Part shown: positions 25,779-33,637 of the stretch, piece after piece
Numbering within the stretch: position 1 is the first letter of the stretch
How the letters are laid out: every line of letters starts with the position of its first letter
Source: Candidatus Binatia bacterium
GTDB lineage: Bacteria; Desulfobacterota_B; Binatia; UBA9968; JAJDTQ01
Assembly: GCA_022827045.1 (NCBI GenBank)
Contig: JAJDTQ010000175.1
Location: 1-64,000, forward strand
Direction: 5' to 3'
DNA: 64,000 nucleotides
The notes under the pieces: generated by a model
The model's input: only the letters and a program-made list of their open reading frames with translations
Told to the model about the DNA's origin: nothing
Database searches by the model: none
Made by a program: the position numbers and the translations under genes

Positions 25779-27120
25779 GGAAAATCTTACCGAGATGTAC
25801 CCGGGCGCTCCCGAGAGCCTGAAGATCGAGACTTCTTCACCAGAAACGATACGACAACTCCAGGGCGAGCGTCTGGCCGCCCTGGTGCAGCGGTCCTGGG
25901 ACCGCATCCCGTTCTACCGCGACCGCTGGATGGCGTGCGGCCTTGAACCCGCGGACATCCGCACGGCCGACGACATCCGCAAGCTCCCGGTCATCCGCAA
26001 GAGCGACTTCGAGGACAGCCTGCGACTCCATCCGCCCTTCGGCGACTACCAGGGAGACTTCGCCGCGGTGCGGGTGCAGGCCAGCTCGGGCACGTCGGGA
26101 AACCCCAAGCCCTTCTTCTTCACCCGCAACGACTGGGACATCATCGCCCGGCTGTGGAGCCGGCGTTTCCACGCCCAGGGGGTGAGGGAAGGGGACATCC
26201 TCCAGATCGTCTTCGCCTACACGCTGTTCATCGTCGGCTTCACCGCCTCCGAGGGGGCCATGCGGCTGGGGGCGCTGGTGGTGCCGACGGGCAGCGGCAG
26301 CGTCACTCCGAGCGAGCGACAGGTCAAGATCGCCCGTGACTGGGGCACCACCGTGCTGGCAGGGACGCCGTCCTATGTGCTCCACCTGGCCGACGTGGCC
26401 GAGGGCCAGGGGTTCGACCTCAAGAAGGACTTCCGCCTGCGGCGCACCATCCATACCTCCGAGACCATGACGGAAGCGGCGCGTCGGGCCATCGAAACCC
26501 GCTGGGGCGTGTCCGCCTACGACAACTTCGGCAGCGTGGAGATCGGCTCGCCGACCTTCGAGTGCGAGGAGCGGAGCGGCTATCACATCAACGAGGACGC
26601 CTACATCTTCGAGGTGCTGGACCCGGCCACCCACGAGCCCGTCCCGCCGGGGCACGAGGGCGTGCTGGTGGTCACCTGCCTCTTCAAGGAGGCGGCGCCG
26701 GTGATCCGCTACAACATCGAGGACCTGTGCGAGTTCATCGAGGGCGATTGCTGCTGCGGCCGCACCTTCCGGCGCATCTCCAAGCTCAGGGGCCGCCTGA
26801 GCGACATGGTCAAGGTGAGCGGCATCCCGTTCTATCCCACCTCGGTGGAGACCGCGCTGGAGGGGCTGCCGCAGCTCACCCGCGAGTATCTGGTGACCGT
26901 GGACCGGGTGGGGCAGCAGGACACCCTCAAGGTGGAGGTAGAGTTGCGGCCGGGTTTCGAGGCCGACGGCGAGCTCAGGCAACGGCTGGAGCGGGAGCTC
27001 AAGGTCGCGACCAGCCTCACCATGGAAGCCGTGCTGTTGTCGCCGGGAGAGTTGGGCCGGTCCCTCGGAGTGGAGAACCGCATCAAGGTCAGGCGCATCC
27101 GGGACCGGAGAGCGGATTAG
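25771..27120 (+). CDS. Phenylacetate-CoA ligase-like (PaaK family) AMP-forming enzyme
   Basis: A 449-residue adenylate-forming enzyme of the PaaK branch. Visible motifs: the phosphate-binding loop QASSGTSGNPKPFFFT, YDNFGSVEIGSPTFEC (the Y.....E region), EAAPVIRYNIEDLCEF with the adenylate-contacting Asp, and RGRLSDMVKVSGIPFYPTSVE leading into the C-terminal domain. PaaK enzymes activate arylacetates or other aromatic acids to CoA thioesters. The ATG at 25771 overlaps the previous gene by 8 bp. UbiD follows 41 bp later, so the pair may activate and decarboxylate related aromatic acids. Confidence 0.9.
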   Translation: MARENLTEMYPGAPESLKIETSSPETIRQLQGERLAALVQRSWDRIPFYRDRWMACGLEPADIRTADDIRKLPVIRKSDFEDSLRLHPPFGDYQGDFAAVRVQASSGTSGNPKPFFFTRNDWDIIARLWSRRFHAQGVREGDILQIVFAYTLFIVGFTASEGAMRLGALVVPTGSGSVTPSERQVKIARDWGTTVLAGTPSYVLHLADVAEGQGFDLKKDFRLRRTIHTSETMTEAARRAIETRWGVSAYDNFGSVEIGSPTFECEERSGYHINEDAYIFEVLDPATHEPVPPGHEGVLVVTCLFKEAAPVIRYNIEDLCEFIEGDCCCGRTFRRISKLRGRLSDMVKVSGIPFYPTSVETALEGLPQLTREYLVTVDRVGQQDTLKVEVELRPGFEADGELRQRLERELKVATSLTMEAVLLSPGELGRSLGVENRIKVRRIRDRRAD

Positions 27121-27161
27121 CGTCCTTGCAATCGCTACACCGGCACCTTACGTTTGACGCC

Positions 27162-28595
27162 ATGATATTCGACGACAACCGCGGCTTCGTGGAGGCGCTC
27201 CGGCAGTCGGGCGACCTCGTGGAGGTGGAGAAGGAGGTGAGCTGGGACCTGGAGCTCGGCGCCATCAGCCGGCTGGCGTGCGAAAAGGACGGCCCGGCGG
27301 TGTGGTTCAAGCGCGTCACCGACTACGTGGACGAGGTCTCGGTCTTCGTCAATCCAGTGGCCACCTGGCGGCGCATCGCCATTGCCCTGGGGCTACCTCC
27401 CACCGCCACGGTCAGGGAGATCTACGAAGCCTACGAGAAGGGCGAGGCCAACCCCATCGATCCGGTGGAGGTGACGGAAGCGCCGTGCAAGCAGGTGGTC
27501 CGGACGGGCGCGCACGCCAACCTCTTCGACCTGCCCACGCCGATGCTCCACGAGGGCGACGGCGGGCGTTACCTGGGCACCTGGGACCTGGTGATCTCGA
27601 AGGACGTGGACAGCGGCTGGGTCAATTGGGGCATGTACCGGTTCATGGTCTACGACGCGCACCATCTCACCGGCTTCCCCAGGCCCACGAGCCACCTGGG
27701 CAAGGTCTTCCAGGAACACTACGTCGCCAAGGGGAAGCCCATGCCCCTGGCCATCGCCATCGGCACGGACCCGCTTTCCCACTTTGCGGCCGCCGCCACC
27801 TACGCCCTCGGGGGCGACGAGGCCAGCCTGGCCGGAGGCCTGCGCGGCCGGCCGGTGGAGATGGTCCGTTGCGAGACCAGCGACCTTCTCGTGCCGGCCC
27901 ATTCCGAGATCGTCATCGAGGGTGAGGTGCTGCCTGACCGGGTGGGGCTGGAGGGTCCCTACGGCGAGTACCCGGGCTACCGGACCGGCGAGATGGGCAA
28001 CGGCATACTCTTCCGCAGCACCGCCATCACCCACCGGGAGAAGCCCGTGCTCACGGTCGACGCCACCGGTTACAAGGACGACAGCTCCACGGTGACGGCG
28101 CTGTCCGGCGCCCTGGCCATCAAGCGCCGGCTCGAGCGCCACGGCGTGCCGGTGCGGGACGTGTACGTGCCGCCCGAGGGCGCCGTTCACCTGGCGGTGA
28201 TGAGCGTGGACTACGGCGGCCAGGAGGTGGCCAGGAAGGTGCTGCAGGTTCTGACCTCGCGCCGCGCGCTCTTGTCGAAGCTCTTCCTGGTGGATACCGA
28301 CACCGACGTGTTCGACATGGGCAAGGTGCTCCACGCCTTCTCCACCAAGTGCCATCCGGCCAACGGCATCCACGTGATCCACTACGAGGGCCGGGCCAAT
28401 ACGCTGACGCCCTGCTACAGCCAGGCGGAACGGGCGTCGCAGAAGGGCGCCACGGTGCTTTACGATTGCACCTGGCCGGGCGAGTGGTCACGGGAATGGG
28501 AGACGCCGGTCAAGGCGACGCTGGATTCGATCTTCTCCAGGGAGGTGCGGGAGAAGGTGCTGAAGAACTGGAGCGAGTATGGCTTCAAGCAGTGA
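27162..28595 (+). CDS. UbiD-family prenylated-FMN-dependent decarboxylase
   Basis: A 477-residue UbiD-type (de)carboxylase. Key blocks are FKRVTDY at the N-terminus, LGTWDLVISKD, the central IVIEGEV and LEGPYGEYPGYRTG stretches with the conserved catalytic glutamates, and DVYVPPEGAVHLAVMSV. Such enzymes need prenylated FMN from UbiX, which is not in the window. Substrates range from 4-hydroxybenzoate-like acids to polycyclic aromatic acids. It sits between the ligase gene and a 106-residue gene that overlaps its 3' end by 17 bp; UbiD decarboxylases often work with a small accessory protein. Confidence 0.92.
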   Translation: MIFDDNRGFVEALRQSGDLVEVEKEVSWDLELGAISRLACEKDGPAVWFKRVTDYVDEVSVFVNPVATWRRIAIALGLPPTATVREIYEAYEKGEANPIDPVEVTEAPCKQVVRTGAHANLFDLPTPMLHEGDGGRYLGTWDLVISKDVDSGWVNWGMYRFMVYDAHHLTGFPRPTSHLGKVFQEHYVAKGKPMPLAIAIGTDPLSHFAAAATYALGGDEASLAGGLRGRPVEMVRCETSDLLVPAHSEIVIEGEVLPDRVGLEGPYGEYPGYRTGEMGNGILFRSTAITHREKPVLTVDATGYKDDSSTVTALSGALAIKRRLERHGVPVRDVYVPPEGAVHLAVMSVDYGGQEVARKVLQVLTSRRALLSKLFLVDTDTDVFDMGKVLHAFSTKCHPANGIHVIHYEGRANTLTPCYSQAERASQKGATVLYDCTWPGEWSREWETPVKATLDSIFSREVREKVLKNWSEYGFKQ

Positions 28596-28899
28596 GGCCG
28601 CGGTCTGGGATACCTTCGTCCGCCGCCCGGTGGACATCCGGTGCGGCGTGGAGGCGCCGATGGTCCTCAGGGACCTGAGGCCGGGCCGCGGCAAGTACGG
28701 GCTCCGGCACGTGGTGGGCATAGTTCACGAGAACGCCGGTCCGGGCGACCGGCTCGTGGTCCGCACCGTGGTAGGGGTGGAGCTACCCGGCGCGTACACG
28801 GTGGAGATCGTCCGGGAGATGCCTCAGGAGATTGCCGGGACCCCTTATCAAGACTTCTACGCGGCGCTGCAGCGTGCGGCCGGGACCTCTAACCGGTGA
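28579..28899 (+). CDS. Small protein overlapping the UbiD gene, possible accessory subunit
   Basis: A 106-residue protein that I do not recognise. It begins 17 bp inside the UbiD gene, so expression is probably coupled. The middle is beta-rich (GLRHVVGIVHENAGPGDRLVVRTVVGVELPGAYTVEIVREM), followed by QDFYAALQRAAG. It does not resemble the short Cys-rich VdcD/YclD subunit of hydroxyarylic acid decarboxylases, so a role as a UbiD partner is a context guess. Confidence 0.65.
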   Translation: MASSSEAAVWDTFVRRPVDIRCGVEAPMVLRDLRPGRGKYGLRHVVGIVHENAGPGDRLVVRTVVGVELPGAYTVEIVREMPQEIAGTPYQDFYAALQRAAGTSNR

Positions 28900-28934
28900 G
28901 GGTCAAGCATGGGCGGACGAAAGGGGATAGCCAT

Positions 28935-30863
28935 ATGACATCGGGAACGGCGTTTGGTGGCCATCATGGTGGGACCAGGTCCCGTGGGCGGTCTTGGGCA
29001 GGGTTGGCGCTGGTGGTCCTGCTGTCGGCTGTCGGCCTGTCGATGCCTCGCCCCGCGGCCGCGATGCAGCTCCCCGCCAACGACAGTGGCATCACCGGGT
29101 ACTTCGACACCACGGTTTCCATGGGCGCGGCCATGCGCGTCTCCGGGCGTGACGAGCGCCTCTTCAGCATCCGCAGCGGCGGCAAGGCCCGTTCCTTCAA
29201 CAGCGACGACGGCAATCTCAACTACGACCGGGGCGATCTCGTATCGCTCAGCGCCAAGGTGAACCACGAGCTGCAGCTCAGTCTGGAGAACCAGGGAGCG
29301 GACCTGGGTCTGTTCGGCCGGGTACTGTACTTCTACGACCAGGTGGTCGCCGACGGCGACACCGACCACAAGCCCCTGACCGCGGCCGCGAAGCGACACG
29401 CCGGGCGTGACTTCAAGCTGCTGGACGCCTACGCCACCGGCGATTTCGATGCCGGTGCCGTGCCGGTCTCGGTTCGGCTGGGCAACCAGGTCATAAGCTG
29501 GGGCGAGAGCGTCTTCCTTCGCGGCGGCATCAACTCCGTCAGCCCGGCCGACATCTCCAGGTTGCGCGTCGCCGGCGCGGAATTGCGGGACGTGCTCATC
29601 CCGGTCCCCGCGGCCAACGTCAAGCTGGGCATCGGCGACAGCGTTTTCCTGGAAGGCTTCTATCAGTTCCGTTGGGCCCACACCGAGGTCGAAGCAAAAG
29701 GCACATTCTTCTCCGTCAGGGATATCGCGGGTCCCGGGGCGGACACCATTCATCTGGGACTCGGCGAGCGGGGGGACGACACGGGCGGCGTGCCCGATCC
29801 CGGTTGCCGGAGCGCTGCCAACCCGAGGGGTCTGTGCTCCCGTGTGCCGCGTGCCGCCGACCGGGATGCCGGCCACGACGGTCAGTTCGGCGTGGCCTTG
29901 CGCTACTTTGCGGCGGCGCTCAACGACGCCGAACTGGGCCTCTACTACTCGCGTATTCACAGCCGTCTGCCGCTGGTGTCGCTCATCGCCGGCGACCCGC
30001 AAACCATGCTTACCCCGCAGGCGGATTATGCCGGTTCAATGCGGTATTTCCGGGAGTTCCCCGAGGATATCGACGTCGTGGGCGCGAGTTTCAACGGCGA
30101 GTTGGGGTCCAGTGGTTTCGCCGTCCAGGGCGAGATCGCCTATCGCCGCAATCAGCCGCTCCAGGTCGACAACGCGGAGCTTGTCTTTTCCGCGTACTCG
30201 CCGCTGCGGGAACTCGCGGCCCGGGCGGCTGCCTTGCCGCCGCGGCATCCCGCCAAGCAGCTGCTGACGGGTCTGGCAGGCCTCGGCAGGTTGTTCGGCC
30301 AGAGCCAGACCGGTCCGGTGGGACCGGGCGAAAAGGTTGAGGGCTTTCGCCGCAAGGACGTCGTGCAGGGCTCCCTCGCGGTCACGAAAGCGTTGGGGCC
30401 CATGCTGGGGGCCGGGGATGTGCTGCTGCTGGCCGAGGCGGGCTTTACTCAGGTCCAGGGTATGGAGGACAAGTCCGTGCTCCGCTACGACGGACCGGCC
30501 ACGTACACCAGCGGCACCCATGAATATACGGTGCGGGGAATCCAGCCGGAGACCCAGGTGGGCGGCTTCGCCGATCCGTTCTCCTGGGGTTATCGGGCGG
30601 TGATGAGAGCGACCTACAGCAACGCGCTGGGGCCGGTCAGTCTGATGCCTCGGGTCGCCTTTGCCCACGACGTCAACGGCACGACCCCCGGCCCCATCGG
30701 CAACTTCGTCGAGGGCCGCAAGACGGTGACGCTGTCGTTGGGCGCGAGCTATCTGGTGTCGTGGCGGGCCGAGCTCTCCTACACCAACTTCTTCGGCGCG
30801 GGCCGGCACAACCTGCTCGGCGACCGCGACTTCGTGTCGCTCACGGCAAGCTATTCCTTTTAG
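28935..30863 (+). CDS. DUF1302 family outer-membrane-type protein
   Basis: A 642-residue exported protein with a signal peptide (residues about 15-37, ending PRPAAAMQL). Alternating beta strands with aromatic girdles and a terminal LTASYSF suggest an outer-membrane beta barrel. Family DUF1302 proteins are regularly encoded beside DUF1329 proteins, often near RND/MMPL exporters and hydrophobic-substrate catabolic genes. The ATG at 28935 follows AAAGGGGATAG; a GTG 39 bp upstream is less likely. The DUF1329 gene begins 40 bp after its stop. Confidence 0.85.
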   Translation: MTSGTAFGGHHGGTRSRGRSWAGLALVVLLSAVGLSMPRPAAAMQLPANDSGITGYFDTTVSMGAAMRVSGRDERLFSIRSGGKARSFNSDDGNLNYDRGDLVSLSAKVNHELQLSLENQGADLGLFGRVLYFYDQVVADGDTDHKPLTAAAKRHAGRDFKLLDAYATGDFDAGAVPVSVRLGNQVISWGESVFLRGGINSVSPADISRLRVAGAELRDVLIPVPAANVKLGIGDSVFLEGFYQFRWAHTEVEAKGTFFSVRDIAGPGADTIHLGLGERGDDTGGVPDPGCRSAANPRGLCSRVPRAADRDAGHDGQFGVALRYFAAALNDAELGLYYSRIHSRLPLVSLIAGDPQTMLTPQADYAGSMRYFREFPEDIDVVGASFNGELGSSGFAVQGEIAYRRNQPLQVDNAELVFSAYSPLRELAARAAALPPRHPAKQLLTGLAGLGRLFGQSQTGPVGPGEKVEGFRRKDVVQGSLAVTKALGPMLGAGDVLLLAEAGFTQVQGMEDKSVLRYDGPATYTSGTHEYTVRGIQPETQVGGFADPFSWGYRAVMRATYSNALGPVSLMPRVAFAHDVNGTTPGPIGNFVEGRKTVTLSLGASYLVSWRAELSYTNFFGAGRHNLLGDRDFVSLTASYSF

Positions 30864-30903
30864 TTTGCAAGCATCTCGGATAGTCTCTCAAGGGATGGAT
30901 GAC

Positions 30904-32268
30904 ATGAAGGCACGATGGGCCATGCACGCAGCCGCACTCGTGGTGGCGCTGGTCGCGGCGGCGCCGGCGGCGGCCAAGGTCACGGCTGCGGAGGCCGCCA
31001 GACTGGGCGCCGAGTTGACGCCGTTGGGGGCCGCCCGGGCGGGCAACGAATCCGGCACCATACCCGCGTGGGAAGGCGGCATCAAGGAGCCGCCGCCCGG
31101 CTACCGGCGCGGCAAGCATCTCGTCGACCCGTTCCCGGACGACAAGCCGCTCTTCACCATCACGGCGGACAATTTCCGGAAATACGAGGCCAACCTCACG
31201 CCCGGCCAGGTCGCGGTGATCCAACGCTATCCCAAGACCTACCGGATGCCGGTCTACCAGACGCGACGTACGGCGTCGCTGCCGCCGCGCATCTACGAGC
31301 GGACCATCGCCAACGCCACCACGGCGATGCTCACCGAGGACGGCAACGGTGTGGTGAACGCCGCCGAGGGCGTCCCCTTTCCGATTCCCAAGAACGGCCT
31401 CGAAGCCATCTGGAACCATCTTCTGCGCTACCGCGGCAAGTCCGCGCGCGTTACCAGCGGTCAGGCCGCACCCACCGCGGCCGGCGCCTACGTCGTGGTG
31501 CAAATCCGGGAGCAGGTGCTGTGGGGGTATCAGCAGCCGGGCGCCACCACCGACAACATCGACAACAAGCTCGCCTATTTCCTGCAAGAGGTGCTGTCCC
31601 CGGCCAGACTGGCGGGCACGTTCGTTCTCGTTCACGAGACCCTGAACCAGGCCGCGGAGCCGCGCAAGGCCTGGGTCTACAACCCCGGACAGCGCCGCGT
31701 CCGGCGTGCCGCCAACGTCGGCTACGACAACCCCGGCACCGGCTCCGACGGCCAGCGCACCAACGACCAGGCGGACATGTACAACGGCGCGCCGGACCGG
31801 TACGACTGGAAGCTGGTGGGCAAGCGGGAAGTCTACATCCCCTACAACAGCTACAAACTGGCCAGCGACCGCTATCGCTTCGGCGACATCCTGAAGCCCG
31901 GCCACATCAACCCGGACCTTACGCGTTACGAACTGCACCGGGTGTGGGTGGTGGAGGCGACGTTGAAGCAGGGCACCCGCCACATCTATCCGCGTCGCAC
32001 CTTCTATCTCGACGAGGACAGTTGGCAGATCGCGGTGGCGGACCAGTATGACGCGCGCGGCAATCTCTGGCGGCTGAGTCAGTCTTGGATCGTCAACCAC
32101 TACCAGGTGCCGGTGCTGTGGCAGACAGGAACCGCGGTCTACGATGTCCAGAACGGACGCTACGTGGCCAAGGGTCTGACCAATGAATACGAGGCGGCGG
32201 AGTTCGACGTTCCGTTGGAACGAAGGAAGTTCACGCCCCAGGCGTTGCGCCGGCGCGGCCGCCGTTAG
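30904..32268 (+). CDS. DUF1329 family exported protein
   Basis: A 454-residue secreted protein with a short signal peptide (MHAAALVVALVAAAPAAAKV). The DUF1329 hallmark GAARAGNESGTIPAWEGGI near residue 40, the FPIPKNGLEAIWNHLLRYRG motif and YIPYNSYKLASDRYRFGDIL are clear. Family members are envelope proteins of LolB-like fold and pair with DUF1302 barrels. The ATG at 30904 has AAGGG upstream; another ATG nine bases earlier is possible. The TAG stop is provided by the left end of the second inverted-repeat element. Confidence 0.88.
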   Translation: MKARWAMHAAALVVALVAAAPAAAKVTAAEAARLGAELTPLGAARAGNESGTIPAWEGGIKEPPPGYRRGKHLVDPFPDDKPLFTITADNFRKYEANLTPGQVAVIQRYPKTYRMPVYQTRRTASLPPRIYERTIANATTAMLTEDGNGVVNAAEGVPFPIPKNGLEAIWNHLLRYRGKSARVTSGQAAPTAAGAYVVVQIREQVLWGYQQPGATTDNIDNKLAYFLQEVLSPARLAGTFVLVHETLNQAAEPRKAWVYNPGQRRVRRAANVGYDNPGTGSDGQRTNDQADMYNGAPDRYDWKLVGKREVYIPYNSYKLASDRYRFGDILKPGHINPDLTRYELHRVWVVEATLKQGTRHIYPRRTFYLDEDSWQIAVADQYDARGNLWRLSQSWIVNHYQVPVLWQTGTAVYDVQNGRYVAKGLTNEYEAAEFDVPLERRKFTPQALRRRGRR

Positions 32269-32428
32269 TGTCCTGCCTGGTTAATTCGCGCCATAATCTG
32301 CTTGTCTTTTTCGTCGTCGGCTGCGTTGCTCTTCCTCGCGTGGTGGCTGCCACTGCTCGTCATCGCGCCTTGCCGACAACGAAAAATCCTGCGCATCTTA
32401 TGGCGCGAATTAACCAGACAGGACACTA
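32266..32428. mobile_element. 163-bp MITE-like inverted-repeat element, copy 2
   Basis: Same length, termini and core family as 25267-25429, with the core in the opposite orientation. The arms 32266-32296 and 32398-32428 pair at 30 of 31 positions, begin TAGTGTC and end CATAA, but the 19 bases between these ends differ from copy 1 at about ten positions while remaining complementary to their own partner arm. TA flanks both ends. The left end forms the stop codon of the DUF1329 gene; without the element that codon would still read TAG. Confidence 0.85.
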
Positions 32429-32474
32429 GTATTCCGCTTCACACCCCGGAAGGGCTCACAACAACACGAACGAT

Positions 32475-33632
32475 TCATTGTTGGACGCCGTGGGGGTCCA
32501 ACGCGTCCCGAAGACCGTCACCGATGTAGTTGAACGCCATGACGGTGACGAATATCAGGACGCCGGGGATCAGGATCCACGGGTGGAAGCGGATCTGCGC
32601 GATGTCCATGGCCAGGGCCAGCATGTTGCCCCAGGAAGCCTCGGGATCCTGGATGCCGAGGCCGATGAGGCTCAAGCCGGATTCCCCAAGGATGTAACCT
32701 GGTATCGACATGGTCGCCGCGACGATGGCGTACGAGAACGTGTTGGGCAACACGTGGCGGATAATGATGCGTGAATTGGGAACGCCCATGGCGCGCGCGC
32801 TTGCGACGTAGTCCATCTCGGAGATGGACAATACGAGGCCGCGGATGATCCGCGCCAGGCTGGCCCAGCCGATGAAGCTCAGTATGACCACGATGGCCAG
32901 ATATGTCTCGAAGGACGACCAGTCCGCCGGAATCGCCGCACGCAGCGCCAGGAGAAGGTAGAAACCCGGCATCATCATCAGCATCTCGCACAGGCGCTGA
33001 ATCACCATGTCCGTGCGGCCTCCGAAATAGCCGGAGGCGCCGCCGATCAGCATGCCCAGCACGAAGGTGATGGCTACTCCAACCAGCCCCACCGACAGCG
33101 ACACGCGGCTGCCGTACAACAGGCGGGAGAGGACATCGCGGCCGAAACTGTCCGAGCCGAGCAGGAAGAGCATGGGCCGGTTGGGGTCGTTGTCGGAGAA
33201 TTTCTCCACGCCGCGCAATCCGAAGAGATGCAGCCGGGTTTCGATGAGTCCCAGGAAACGGTAGCGGTCTCCGGTGACGAAGAACCCGATGGGATAGGTG
33301 GCGCCGGGCAACTCGCGGTAGACCTTGCGCTGGTTCTCGTCGAACTCGAAGGCGCTGTTGCGGATGTAGGGCCATCTCAAGCCGTCCTCGTCCGAAATGT
33401 GGATCCACGTGATCATGGGCGGATGGTAGGCCTTCTTGCGGGCGCTGGCCGCATAGTGGTGAGGCGCGAGGAAACCCGCGAAGATGGCGGCGCCGTAGAG
33501 AACCAGGAGGATCCAGAATCCGAGCATGGCGAGACGGTTGCGCCGGAGGCGGGAGACCGTGCGCCGGAACGGAGAGTTGGACCCGGGTGTCCCGCGGTTC
33601 CGGCGGGCGGCGTTGTCGGTCTCGGGGGGCAT
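32475..33632 (-). CDS. ABC transporter permease, peptide/opine uptake family (DppC/OppC type)
   Basis: A 385-residue inner-membrane permease. After one N-terminal helix (residues about 35-55) it has an extended periplasmic loop of about 120 residues, then the core typical of DppC: LGSDSFGRDVLSRLLYGSRVSL, the EAA loop (MDYVASARAMGVPNSRIIIRHVLPN) that docks the ATPase, and ESGLSLIGLGIQDPEASWG. The start is the ATG at 33630-33632. It is the third gene of a minus-strand operon after the binding protein and the DppB-type permease; no ATP-binding subunit follows. Confidence 0.9.
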   Translation of the reverse strand: MPPETDNAARRNRGTPGSNSPFRRTVSRLRRNRLAMLGFWILLVLYGAAIFAGFLAPHHYAASARKKAYHPPMITWIHISDEDGLRWPYIRNSAFEFDENQRKVYRELPGATYPIGFFVTGDRYRFLGLIETRLHLFGLRGVEKFSDNDPNRPMLFLLGSDSFGRDVLSRLLYGSRVSLSVGLVGVAITFVLGMLIGGASGYFGGRTDMVIQRLCEMLMMMPGFYLLLALRAAIPADWSSFETYLAIVVILSFIGWASLARIIRGLVLSISEMDYVASARAMGVPNSRIIIRHVLPNTFSYAIVAATMSIPGYILGESGLSLIGLGIQDPEASWGNMLALAMDIAQIRFHPWILIPGVLIFVTVMAFNYIGDGLRDALDPHGVQQ

Positions 33633-33637
33633 GGCAA

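Noticed and set aside
25267..32428. The two repeat elements as a CRISPR array or integron attC sites
   Set aside because: Only two copies 7 kb apart, no short regular repeats and spacers, no cas or integrase genes.
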